Shown here one piece after another: positions 1-8,210 of a stretch of DNA of 50,944 bases. Source of the stretch: Rathayibacter tritici (GTDB taxonomy: Bacteria > Actinomycetota > Actinomycetes > Actinomycetales > Microbacteriaceae); assembly GCF_002932875.1 (NCBI RefSeq), contig NZ_PSWS01000065.1:1-50944 (forward strand). The letters are read 5' to 3'. The position numbers and the translations under genes were made by a program. Under the pieces are notes generated by a model. That model saw nothing but the letters and a program-made list of their open reading frames with translations. It searched no databases and was not told the origin of the DNA. Within the stretch, counting starts at the first letter, position 1. The number at the start of each line of letters is the position of its first letter.

Positions 1-61
1 GCGCTCATGGGGCCGAGAGTAGGGCACGGGCGGGGTGCGCCGTCGGCGGTTGACGCGCACG

Positions 62-154
62 GCACGACCGGACCAGGACACGGTCGGGCGACCGGAGGAG
101 GACAGGGCTGCGCGACCGGAGCAGGACAGGGCTGCGCGACTGGAGCAGGCCTGG
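62..154. repeat. 24-nt tandem repeat upstream of the Ada-AlkA gene
   Basis: Two almost identical 24-base units lie at 88-111 and 112-135 (differing at one base), followed by a partial third unit (136-154) and preceded by a degenerate one (from 62). The region 1-217 holds no gene I can support. In the frame of the downstream gene the repeat would encode a run of Arg-Pro-Glu-Gln-Asp units, but I place the start codon downstream of it because the Ada domain begins right at 218. Confidence 0.6.
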
Positions 155-217
155 AGGGCCCACCCAGGTGTCCGATTCCCGCCACCGGCCGGGGAGCGGA
201 CGTGCCAGGCTCGAGGA

Positions 218-1666
218 GTGCCCGACTCCGACCCGCTCTTCGAGGAGCGATACCGCGCCGTCGCCTCCCGCGACTCCCGATTCGACGGCCGCTTCCTGAC
301 CGGCGTGCACTCCACCGGCATCTACTGCCGCCCGAGCTGCCCAGCCATCACGCCGCAGCGCGCGAACGTGCGCTTCTACCCCACGGCGGCCGCGGCGCAC
401 GAGGCGGGCCTGCGTGCCTGCAAGCGCTGCCTACCCGATGCGGTGCCCGGCTCCCCCGAGTGGAACCTCCGCGACGACACGGCGGCGCGCGCGATGCGAA
501 TGATCGGAGACGGCGTCGTCGACCGGGAGGGGGTCGAGGGGTTGGCCGCGCGGCTCGGCTACGGGGCGCGGCACCTCGGCCGGATCCTGCGCGAGGAGCT
601 GGGCGCGCCTGCCCTCGCCCTCGCCCGCGCCCAGCGCGCCCAGACCGCACGGCTGCTGCTCACGGGCACCGACCTGCCGGTGTCCGACGTGGCGTTCGCG
701 GCCGGATTCGCGAGCATCCGGCAGTTCAACGCGACCCTCGTCGAGGTGTACGAGCGGACGCCGACGGCCCTGCGCGCCTCGGCCCGCGGTGTCCGCTCCG
801 GCGCGGCGGTTCACGACGGGGCGACGACGCTCGAACTCCGGCTCCCGGTGCGCGCACCCTTCGATGCGGGAGTCCTCGACCAGCTCGGCGCCCGCGCGCT
901 CCCCGGGCTGGAGGAGGCGTCGCCCGGCGGCTACGCGCGCTCGCTCCTCCTGCCCGCAGGCCCCGCGCTGGTCCGGCTCGGGGTGGACGGGGAGAGGGTC
1001 CGCTGCCGCGCCAGCCTTGTCTCGGTCGCCGACGTCGGGCCGCTGGTGGCTCGCATCCGGCGGCTGCTCGATCTCGACGCGGACGCGCGCGCCGTGGACG
1101 AGGCGCTCTCAGCCGATCCCGCTCTCGCCGCGAGCATCGCCGCGCGCCCGGGGATGCGCGTACCCGGCTCCGTGGATCCGGCCGAGACCCTCGTTCGCGC
1201 GCTGGTCGGCCGACGAGCGGCCGGCCGCCTGGTCGCTGCGCTGGGTGAGACGCTTCCGGAGGCGGTGGCGAGCGGATCCATCACGCGGACGTTCCCCTCC
1301 CCCGCCGTGATCGCGGAACACGCCGGGGGGCTACTGCGCGGGTCCGCCGAGGTCTTCCTGCGGGTCTGCGGGCTGCTCGCGGACGGCTCCCTCCGACTGG
1401 ACGCCGGCAGGGACGAAGTCCTCGAGCAGTTGCTGGCCGTCCCGGGCATCAGGCGGTCGACGGCCGCCGCGGTGGCCCTCCGCGCGACCGCCGATCCGGA
1501 CGTGCTGCTCACCGGCGACCCCGCGGTCCGGAGAGGGGCGGCTGCGCTCGGCCTGCCCGCCGGGGAGCGCGCTCTGGCCGAGGCGGGCCGCCGCTGGGCG
1601 CCGTGGCGCAGCTACGCCGGGGCGCACCTCGCGGCCGCAGTCACTCCTTCGGCGCGGGGTCGATGA
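218..1666 (+). CDS. Ada-type regulator fused to AlkA DNA-3-methyladenine glycosylase
   Basis: About 482 residues in three parts. The N-terminus is an Ada zinc domain with Cys37, Cys41, Cys68 and Cys71 (motif YCRPSCP, then ACKRC); Cys37 corresponds to the methylphosphotriester acceptor of Ada. Next comes an AraC-type helix-turn-helix region (about 85-185). The C-terminal half is an AlkA domain with helix-hairpin-helix and the glycosylase Asp in LLTGDPAVRRG. The protein would sense methylated DNA and excise alkylated bases. The methyltransferase domain of E. coli Ada is absent, as in the actinobacterial AdaA-AlkA fusions. The frame is open upstream to 35; the GTG at 218 is chosen because homology starts there, but its Shine-Dalgarno spacing is poor. 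The last 26 bases overlap the convergent aspA. Confidence 0.88.
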   Translation: MPDSDPLFEERYRAVASRDSRFDGRFLTGVHSTGIYCRPSCPAITPQRANVRFYPTAAAAHEAGLRACKRCLPDAVPGSPEWNLRDDTAARAMRMIGDGVVDREGVEGLAARLGYGARHLGRILREELGAPALALARAQRAQTARLLLTGTDLPVSDVAFAAGFASIRQFNATLVEVYERTPTALRASARGVRSGAAVHDGATTLELRLPVRAPFDAGVLDQLGARALPGLEEASPGGYARSLLLPAGPALVRLGVDGERVRCRASLVSVADVGPLVARIRRLLDLDADARAVDEALSADPALAASIAARPGMRVPGSVDPAETLVRALVGRRAAGRLVAALGETLPEAVASGSITRTFPSPAVIAEHAGGLLRGSAEVFLRVCGLLADGSLRLDAGRDEVLEQLLAVPGIRRSTAAAVALRATADPDVLLTGDPAVRRGAAALGLPAGERALAEAGRRWAPWRSYAGAHLAAAVTPSARGR

Positions 1667-3146
1667 TCGGGAGCGCGGCGGTCATCGCCTCGATGCCCGA
1701 GAGGCGGGCGGGCGAGATGAGCCGCAGCACCTCCTCGCGCGACATCAGCCCCGCCTCGACCACCAGATCCGCCACGTTGCGGCCGGTCGCGAGCGCGGCC
1801 TTCGCCAGGGCAGCGGAGGCGGTGTAGCCGATACTCGGGGTCAGCGCCGTGACGACACCGACCGAGGACGCGACCATCGCCTCGAGCCGGTCGATGTTGG
1901 CGGTGATGCCGTCGATACAGTTCTCGCGGAGCGTCCGGCAGGCCTGCGTCATCCAGGTGATGCTCTGCAGCAGCGAGTGCGCGATCACCGGCTCGAAGGC
2001 GTTGAGCTGCAGCTGCCCCGCCTCGGCGGCCATCGTGACCGTGACGTCGGCGCCGGCCACCGAGTAGGCGACCTGGTTGACGACCTCGGGGATGACCGGG
2101 TTCACCTTGCCGGGCATGATGCTCGATCCGGCCTGACGCGGCGGCAGGTTGATCTCACCGAAACCGGCCTGCGGGCCCGAGGAGAGCAGCCGCAGGTCGT
2201 TGCAGATCTTGGACAGCTTGATCGCCGAGCGCTTGAGCGCGCTCGAGAACGACATGAAGACGCCGGTGTCGCTGGTCGCCTCGACGAGATCCTGCGCCAG
2301 CTCGAGCTCGAGATCGGTGATCTCGTTGAGATGGCGGACGGCCGCCGCACCGTAGCGCGGGTCGGCCGTGATGCCGGTGCCGATTGCGGTGGCTCCGATA
2401 TTGACCTCGGCGAGCAGCCAGATGGTCTCGGAGAGTCGCGCGTGATCCTCGCCGAGGGTGGTCGCGAAGCCGTGGAACTCCTGGCCGAGCGTCATCGGCA
2501 CAGCATCCTGCAGCTGAGTGCGGCCAACCTTGAGCACGCTGCCGAACTCGACGGCCTTGCGGGAGAACGACTCGCGCAGCAGCGCCAGCTCGTCGAGCAG
2601 ACGGCGAAGCGACCAGGTCATCGCGATCTTGATCGCCGTCGGGTACACGTCGTTCGTGGACTGGCTGCGGTTGACGTCGTCGAGCGGGTGCAGGTGCGCG
2701 TACTCGCCACGCCCGTAGCCGCCGATCTCGAGCGCGACGTTGGCGACGACCTCGTTCGCGTTCATGTTCGTCGAGGTGCCGGCTCCGCCCTGGATCACTC
2801 CGACCACGAACTGGTCGTGGAACTCGCCGTCGATGATCCGCCGACACGCGGTCTCGATCAGCTCGGCCTTGACCGGAGCGAGACTGCCCAGCTCGGTGTT
2901 GGCCCGAGCGGCCGCGAGCTTGACCGTGGCGAGCGCCCGGACCAGGTCGGGGTAGATCGAGATCGGGCGCTTGGAGATCGGGAAGTTGTCGAGGGCGCGC
3001 GCCGTATGAATGCCCCAGTAGGCCGCCGCGGGAATCTCCATCGAGCCGAGGGAGTCGCTCTCGGTGCGCGTGGCGGGGGTCTCGGTGTGGTCCAGTGCTC
3101 TGCCTTCCGGGTCGCTGTCGGGGAGGGTGCTCGGTGCGAGGGTCAC
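1641..3146 (-). CDS. aspA: Aspartate ammonia-lyase
   Basis: A 501-residue member of the fumarase/aspartase superfamily, catalysing L-aspartate to fumarate plus ammonia in the cytoplasm. The family signature GSSIMPGKVNPVIPEV lies near residue 340, and GSMEIPAAAYWGIHTARA near the start is typical of aspartase. It carries about 25 extra N-terminal residues before the conserved core. The GTG start has a GGAG six bases upstream. Fumarase is the main alternative, but the N-terminal sequence and length favour AspA. It converges on and overlaps the Ada-AlkA gene by 26 bases. Confidence 0.9.
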   Translation of the reverse strand: MTLAPSTLPDSDPEGRALDHTETPATRTESDSLGSMEIPAAAYWGIHTARALDNFPISKRPISIYPDLVRALATVKLAAARANTELGSLAPVKAELIETACRRIIDGEFHDQFVVGVIQGGAGTSTNMNANEVVANVALEIGGYGRGEYAHLHPLDDVNRSQSTNDVYPTAIKIAMTWSLRRLLDELALLRESFSRKAVEFGSVLKVGRTQLQDAVPMTLGQEFHGFATTLGEDHARLSETIWLLAEVNIGATAIGTGITADPRYGAAAVRHLNEITDLELELAQDLVEATSDTGVFMSFSSALKRSAIKLSKICNDLRLLSSGPQAGFGEINLPPRQAGSSIMPGKVNPVIPEVVNQVAYSVAGADVTVTMAAEAGQLQLNAFEPVIAHSLLQSITWMTQACRTLRENCIDGITANIDRLEAMVASSVGVVTALTPSIGYTASAALAKAALATGRNVADLVVEAGLMSREEVLRLISPARLSGIEAMTAALPIIDPAPKE

Positions 3147-3257
3147 GTCCAGCTCCGTTGCTGTCGTCGTGCGGCCCCGGAGGAGCAGGGGGTCCGCGAA
3201 CTGCGCAGCCAGCCTATCGCCGGGGTGCGGGGCGAGGACGGTCTGCGGCGCGAGAAC

Positions 3258-3300
3258 GACCCGCGCCTCCCTCCGCCGAAGCGGACAGGAGGCGCGGGTC
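3258..3300 (-). terminator. Hairpin terminator after the DUF4190 gene
   Basis: A perfect 13-bp stem (3258-3270 with 3288-3300, GACCCGCGCCTCC and its complement) encloses a loop that itself contains a small TCCGC/GCGGA stem. It sits just downstream of the stop of the minus-strand gene at 3314 and upstream of aspA. No clear U-run follows, so it may be a GC-rich terminator of the actinobacterial kind. Confidence 0.6.
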
Positions 3301-3313
3301 GGATCGCGGAGGA

Positions 3314-3760
3314 TCAGAGGTAGGAACTGTCCGACGCGATGCCCTCGAGCGGTACCAGCACCAGCAGGACGACCATCGCGATGGCGAACAGCAGCACGAT
3401 GCCGAGCATCACGGAGTTGAGCACGATGCCCCAGATCGAGAGCGTGCGGCCGGTCGGCTCCCGGCGCAGGCCCAGGATGCCGAAGACGAGGCCCACGGTC
3501 GGGGCGATCACGGTCAGCCCGAAGAAGACGGAGGTGACGCCGAGGATCAGGCTGGTGAGGGAGAACGGGGTGGAGGGAGCAAGGGCGAGCACCGCGGGCG
3601 GGACGGACGGGGTGCCGTAGGGGGCGTACGGCGGGTGGGAGGCGGCGGGCTGGTCGGCCGCGGGGCGGTCCTCGGTGAGGACGGCGGTGGCACCCAGGTC
3701 CACGGTCGGCTGCTCGTCGGCGGAGGTGGAGAGGCGGGCGGTGCGGTCGTCGGTGGTCAC
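3314..3760 (-). CDS. DUF4190-type small membrane protein
   Basis: 148 residues. A Pro/Ala-rich, probably disordered cytoplasmic N-terminus (1-65) precedes two membrane segments (about 67-95 and 105-135) separated by the FGILGLRRE...LSIWGIVLN motif typical of DUF4190. The GTG start has AAGGAG seven bases upstream. Function of the family is unknown. A second DUF4190 gene and a remnant of a third lie at about 10.3-10.9 kb. Confidence 0.8.
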   Translation of the reverse strand: MTTDDRTARLSTSADEQPTVDLGATAVLTEDRPAADQPAASHPPYAPYGTPSVPPAVLALAPSTPFSLTSLILGVTSVFFGLTVIAPTVGLVFGILGLRREPTGRTLSIWGIVLNSVMLGIVLLFAIAMVVLLVLVPLEGIASDSSYL

Positions 3761-3975
3761 GGGGTGCTCCTTTGGAGGGGTGCCGGTCGCCCGGCGGGAT
3801 GCGATGATGCCGGCTGCGGCCGGCGGTGGTGCCGGCTGTGCTCCGGCGATGCCTCTACGCTACGGACGGGCTCCAGCCCGCCCCATCCGGTGAACCCCCG
3901 GAACTCGGGGGCGATCCCCCGCAGGAGAGCGGGGGCGGATGCGAGACTGGAGCCGACGCGAGGAGGCGGCGACTG

Positions 3976-4407
3976 ATGGACGACGACGAGCTGCGGCACC
4001 GCACCCGCGATGGCAACGGTGCCCGAGCCGTCTGGTTCGCCGGGCTCTCGGCGCTCGCCGGCTTCGTGGTGGTCTCCCCTGTGATCTCCCTCACGGCAAC
4101 GGTGATGGTCTGGGGGTCGCGGCGGCGGATCGGCACCCTCAGCGACCGGAACGGCCTGGTGGCCGTGAATTGGCAGCTCACCTACCTCGCGCTCCAACTG
4201 ATGCTGGTGCCGCTGCACCTCGCGCTGGTGTCGGTGCGCGACTCGCTCAGCGGCGACTGGCCGCTCGTGACGATCACCGCGATCCTCGCGCTGGCCGTGC
4301 TCAACCTCGTGCTGTGCGTCATCCTGGGGATCCGCTCCGGCCGGGGCCGGACCGTGCGCCTCTGGTTCGCCGTGCCGTTCGCCCGCTCCACTCGCCCGCC
4401 GCGCTGA
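3976..4407 (+). CDS. DUF4870-like membrane protein
   Basis: 143 residues with about four hydrophobic segments. The segment DRNGLVAVNWQLTYLALQL resembles the conserved Asn-x-Gln-x-Thr helix of DUF4870 proteins. The ATG is supported by AGGAGG nine bases upstream (3961-3966). The frame remains open upstream to 3826 but that part is not hydrophobic or conserved in appearance. Function unknown. Confidence 0.65.
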   Translation: MDDDELRHRTRDGNGARAVWFAGLSALAGFVVVSPVISLTATVMVWGSRRRIGTLSDRNGLVAVNWQLTYLALQLMLVPLHLALVSVRDSLSGDWPLVTITAILALAVLNLVLCVILGIRSGRGRTVRLWFAVPFARSTRPPR

Positions 4408-4520
4408 CCGTCGCGGCTCCTCCGCGTCCGGCCGCTGCGGCGGGACGCCCCTCCTGACGCTCCGCCGCGGCGTGTCGTCCGTACGGGTGGCCGCGCAGCA
4501 GCAGCGGGCAGGGTGGTGCG

Positions 4521-4965
4521 GTGATCGCATTCCCCCCGCCCGTGTACGTCGTGGCCGATGACGGGGTGCGACTCGCCACCTACTCCGTCGGTGAGGAGGG
4601 AGCGCCGACCGTGCTGGCAGTGCAGCTTCGCGTCGAACGCGGTGCTCAACTGGGAGACGGCGGGCTGGCTGCGCACCCTCAACCGGGTCGGCTACCGCGT
4701 GGTCGCACTCGACCAGCGGGGACACGGTTCGAGCGAGAAGCCGCACCACTCCGACGCCTACAGCGTGAGCGCGATGGAGAGCGACCTGGTGCGGGTGCTC
4801 GACTCCTACGACCTCGACGCGCCGCACGTGCTCGGCTACTCCCTCGGCGCTCGGATGGGCTGGGTGCTCGGACTCGAGCACCCCGAGCGGATCGCCTCGC
4901 TCAGCCTGGGCGGGCTCACCGTCGGCGAGCCGCTGCGCCACTTCGACGCGGCGGCTGCTCGCTGA
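4521..4965 (+). pseudogene. Frameshifted and truncated alpha/beta hydrolase
   Basis: The first reading frame (from GTG 4521) gives an alpha/beta-hydrolase N-terminus ending ...GAPTVLAV, then the homology jumps at about 4620-4630 to another frame that reads FASNAVLNW, DQRGHGSSEK and GYSLGARMG (nucleophile Ser in GxSxG). A normal family member would read VLAVHGFASN here, so about two bases appear to be lost. The protein also stops after about 148 residues in total, before the lid, acid and catalytic His, where 230-280 residues would be usual. It is almost certainly non-functional. A palindromic repeat begins just after the truncation point. Confidence 0.82.
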
Positions 4966-4988
4966 GGGCGTCCGATTTGCAGGAGCGT

Positions 4989-5073
4989 GTGCGATCTGCA
5001 GGGGATGCGCGCGTGAGAGCGTTCTCTCCCGCATGAACGGCGTCGCAGGGTCGGGATCCCCTGCGAATCGCAC
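4989..5073. repeat. Imperfect intergenic palindrome (family 3)
   Basis: Arms GTGCGATCTGCAGGGGAT (4989-5006) and ATCCCCTGCGAATCGCAC (5056-5073) match over 18 bases with two central mismatches. A third partial copy of the arm (CGATTTGCAGGAGCG) lies just upstream at about 4973. Inside is a small GAGA/TCTC stem. It fills the gap between the truncated hydrolase and the oxidoreductase. Confidence 0.6.
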
Positions 5074-5116
5074 CTCCGCCATCGGGCGCTGAGGCGCGCG
5101 GCGTAGCCTCGGACGT

Positions 5117-6094
5117 ATGCAGGCGATCCGCGTCGAGAACCCCGGCCCCGACTCCCGACTCGTGCTCGACGAGGTGCCGACTCCGTCTCCCGGCCCCGGC
5201 GAGGTCCTGATCCGCGTCGCAGCCGCCGGCGTCAACCGGGCCGACCTGGGCCAGCGCGGCGGCGTCTACCCGCCGCCGCCCGGCGCCTCCGAGATCCTCG
5301 GGATGGAGGTCTCGGGGTCGATCGCCGCGCTCGGCGTCGGAACGACAGGACTCGCGGAGGGCGACGAGGTCTGCGCGCTGCTCTCGGGCGGCGGCTACGC
5401 CGAGTACGTCACGGTCGACGCAGGGCTGGTGCTGCCGGTCCCGGAGGGCGTCGGCCTGGTCTCTGCGGCGGCCCTTCCGGAGACGACCGCCACCGTCTGG
5501 TCGAACCTCGTGATGGTCGCCGGACTCGCCTCGACCGACACCGTCCTCCTCCACGGCGGCGGGAGCGGGATCGGCACCACCGGCATCCAGATCGCCTCCG
5601 CCCTCGGCGCCCGCGTCGCGGTCACGGCCGGCAGCCCGCGCAAGCTCGACGCCTGCCGCGCGCTCGGCGCCGACATCCTGATCGACTACCGCGAGGAGGA
5701 CTTCGTCGAGCGGATCCGCGAGGAAACCGGCGGCCGCGGAGTCGACGTGATCCTCGATCCGGTCGGTGGCGACTACCTGGCGCGCGACCTGGAGGCGCTG
5801 GCCGTCGGCGGACGGGTCGTCTTCATCGGTAACCAGTCGGGCACGCTCGGCGCCCTCGATCTCGGCGTGTTGATGCGCAAGCGCGGGACAGTCCACGCCA
5901 CGACCCTCCGCGCCCGACCCCTGAAGGAGCGGCGCGAGATCATCGCGCAGGTGCGTGCCGAGGTCTGGCCTCTGGTCGCGGGCGGGACGGTCCGCCCAGT
6001 GGTAGACGAGGTGATTGCGCTCGCGGAGGCCGAGCGGGCGCACGAGCGGATGCGCTCGTCCGGCCACATCGGCAAGCTGCTGCTCACTCCGTGA
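5117..6094 (+). CDS. NAD(P)H-quinone oxidoreductase (zinc-independent MDR family)
   Basis: 325 residues of the medium-chain dehydrogenase/reductase superfamily. It shows the GroES-like N-terminal domain (AAGVNRADLGQRGGVYPPPPG), the Rossmann motif HGGGSGIGTTGIQIA near residue 155, and C-terminal QOR signatures (RKRGTVHATTLRARP). Structural and catalytic zinc ligands are absent, as in the PIG3/quinone oxidoreductase group, which reduce quinones with NADPH. The ATG lies close behind a TAGCCT hexamer and has no clear Shine-Dalgarno, so a leaderless transcript is possible. Its stop codon is followed after one base by a long palindrome. Confidence 0.88.
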   Translation: MQAIRVENPGPDSRLVLDEVPTPSPGPGEVLIRVAAAGVNRADLGQRGGVYPPPPGASEILGMEVSGSIAALGVGTTGLAEGDEVCALLSGGGYAEYVTVDAGLVLPVPEGVGLVSAAALPETTATVWSNLVMVAGLASTDTVLLHGGGSGIGTTGIQIASALGARVAVTAGSPRKLDACRALGADILIDYREEDFVERIREETGGRGVDVILDPVGGDYLARDLEALAVGGRVVFIGNQSGTLGALDLGVLMRKRGTVHATTLRARPLKERREIIAQVRAEVWPLVAGGTVRPVVDEVIALAEAERAHERMRSSGHIGKLLLTP

Positions 6095-6095
6095 T

Positions 6096-6165
6096 GCACA
6101 ACGTCAGCTGAGAGGCCCTGTCATCCACGATGGTGGATGAGCAGGCTTCTCAGCTGACGTTGCGC
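6096..6165. repeat. Intergenic palindrome family 1, copy 1
   Basis: Arms CAACGTCAGCTGAGA (6099-6113) and its exact complement (6148-6162) enclose an inner CATCCAC/GTGGATG stem, giving a nearly continuous hairpin of about 64 bases. It lies between two convergent genes and could terminate both. A second copy is at 25844-25915. Confidence 0.8.
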
Positions 6166-6178
6166 GGACGAGGCCTGG

Positions 6179-8017
6179 TCAGACGCTGGAGCGCAGGAGT
6201 CCGAGCGACCGGTTGATCGCGTCCACGTCGACCGCTGCCGGGTCGAACGAGGCGCCGGCGGCGAGACCCAGGGCCTCGAGCGCCTCGGCGTGATCGACCG
6301 AGGACGGATCGGTCGCGGCCCGCACCGTGTCGGCCCAGGTCTCAGGGCCACCCGGCACGTCCAGCGGAGCCGCGCCGCGCGCCGCCGTGCACCGCGGCAG
6401 AGCGGTCGACAGCGGCGCGATCGACTCCAGGCGGATGACGTGGCGCCACTCGTCCTCGAGGTCGTAGACGTAGAAAAGCTCGTCCTGCTCCTGCTCGAGG
6501 ACTTCGGCGAGCGCTACGCCCGACTCGTCCACGAGATCGGCGCCCAACTCCTCGGCGTCGGCAGGCGAGCCGATCGGCGTCTGCTCCTCGTCGGGCACGT
6601 CGAGGGTGAAGTAGTGCGGCTGCGCGTCTGTCCAGCCCAGCGAGAGCTGGAGCGCGAGGTGCAGATCGCGCAGGGACGACTCAGAGGAGAGTTCGAGCCG
6701 GCGCCAGACAGCGGGTCTGGTGCCCAGCAGCGCGACCGTCAGGGCGTAGGCGGTGGCGGTGTCCTGGGTCGCCTCATCGAGGATCTCGAGACGGGTCGCC
6801 TCGCGTTCGTTCAGGAGCACGACGGTCGCGCGGACGACGGCGGCGAGAACGGGGGCCAGACCCGCCGGCAGCGCGTAGCCGAACTCGGGTGAGTGCAGCA
6901 GCAGCCCCAGCTCGGCGGCGTCGTCGAGCATCCGCTCGGCCGACCCGACCATGCGCTCACGCTCGTCCAGCGCCTCGTCGAGCGAGACACCGGAGTCGGC
7001 GGCCAGCTCGTCGACCAGCTCGCCGACGACCAGGCCCGGGTGGATCTCGGCCTGGCAAGCGACGGCGATACGCACCAGCACGGCGTCGGTGGTGGTGACC
7101 GCGCGCTCCTCCGGGGAGAAGGCGCCGTCCTCGGTGTCGGCCGCGGCGAGCGCGGACTGCGCGCTGAGGAGCCACTGTTCAAGGAAACGGGCGACGTAGG
7201 CGACGCGCTCGGCGGCGGCCTCGTGCGCGTCGGAGCTGCGCCAGAGCACGGCGGCGTCGCCGAGCCCTGCTGCCGTGCCGTCCCGCTCGAGGACGGCCGA
7301 GCCGACCAGCGCGTCCCACCAGGCCGAGACCGGGATGCGGACGGAGTCGTCGCTCGGGGTGGACCCGGCGGAGGAGATCCCCGCCTCGATGGCGATCTCG
7401 CGGGCGGCGCGCTCGGTGAGGGTCGCGCCCTCGGTGGCGGCGAGGTGCTCGACCACGATGTCGGCGGCGTGCACGAGAGCGGTGGCGCGGATGGCCGCGA
7501 GCTGCTCTTCGGCCGGGACCTCGTCGAGCTCGGCCAGGTCATCGAGCACGGCCTCGACGAAGGAGCCGGCCAGGTCGAGGACCTCGTCGAGGACCGCCTG
7601 GCACTCGTCCAGCTCCTCGTCGGTGCCGGTCCAGAGGTCCTCGTCGGTGAGGAAGTCGAGGAAGTGCTCGATCACCTCGGCGACGGTGAAGAGGGTGTCG
7701 TCGAGGTCGGCCTCGCTCTCCTCCCCGGACAGGTCGGCCTCGATCTGGTCGAAGACGGCCTCGAGAAGTTCGGCGTCCGGCTGGGCGAAGGAGCCGCGCG
7801 GCCGCAGATCGCGGGTCATCGCAAAGAGGTCGGTCAGCACCTCGACGGCCTCGTCGACCTCCAGGTGCTCGTGCTCGATGCCGACCTCTGCGAGGTGCGA
7901 GCGGTACCAACTGCGGAACCGCACCATCAGCGCGGTCTCGGCCGTGCGTCCGCCGCCCTGCCCGCCGGAGCCGCTGCGACCGCCTCCTGATCGTCCCTGG
8001 TTGCGCTTCTTTCCCAT
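6179..8017 (-). CDS. Plasmid pRiA4b ORF-3 family protein
   Basis: 612 residues. The C-terminal part (about 420-600) carries the pRiA4b ORF-3-like domain: GTRPAVWRRLELSSESSLRDLH, LSLGWTDAQPHYFTL, and YDLEDEWRHVIRLE. The N-terminus is a Gly/Arg/Ser-rich stretch (1-25) followed by a very acidic helical region of unknown function, including an FRSWYRSHL segment. Family members are widespread and some are linked to mobile elements, but the biochemical role is unknown. The ATG is preceded by GGAGGA. Confidence 0.8.
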   Translation of the reverse strand: MGKKRNQGRSGGGRSGSGGQGGGRTAETALMVRFRSWYRSHLAEVGIEHEHLEVDEAVEVLTDLFAMTRDLRPRGSFAQPDAELLEAVFDQIEADLSGEESEADLDDTLFTVAEVIEHFLDFLTDEDLWTGTDEELDECQAVLDEVLDLAGSFVEAVLDDLAELDEVPAEEQLAAIRATALVHAADIVVEHLAATEGATLTERAAREIAIEAGISSAGSTPSDDSVRIPVSAWWDALVGSAVLERDGTAAGLGDAAVLWRSSDAHEAAAERVAYVARFLEQWLLSAQSALAAADTEDGAFSPEERAVTTTDAVLVRIAVACQAEIHPGLVVGELVDELAADSGVSLDEALDERERMVGSAERMLDDAAELGLLLHSPEFGYALPAGLAPVLAAVVRATVVLLNEREATRLEILDEATQDTATAYALTVALLGTRPAVWRRLELSSESSLRDLHLALQLSLGWTDAQPHYFTLDVPDEEQTPIGSPADAEELGADLVDESGVALAEVLEQEQDELFYVYDLEDEWRHVIRLESIAPLSTALPRCTAARGAAPLDVPGGPETWADTVRAATDPSSVDHAEALEALGLAAGASFDPAAVDVDAINRSLGLLRSSV

Positions 8018-8210
8018 GATTCCTCCGCGACCGCTCCACTCACGACGAAGCGCTCCAGCCTACCCAGTGCGGGCACTCAGCGGCACTCGCCGACGCCCCC
8101 CTGTTCGCCCGGCAAGGAGTGTGCCCGCCGGTGTTTCGGTTATGAGAAATTTCGCAGCGATCGGGCGCGTGGGCTTGCGCCTCGGGTACCTCCTTCGCTG
8201 GAGTAGCCGG

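Noticed and set aside
1977-3323. A 448-residue open frame opposite aspA
   Set aside because: It is the complement of a well-supported aspartase gene and shows only the Arg/Asp-rich composition expected of a shadow frame.
3757-5235. A 492-residue minus-strand open frame
   Set aside because: It spans several better supported plus-strand genes and an intergenic palindrome, and has no recognisable domain.
6893-7990. A 365-residue frame opposite the pRiA4b ORF-3 gene
   Set aside because: Gly/Leu/Val repeats mirror the acidic helices of the real gene; no start site or domain.
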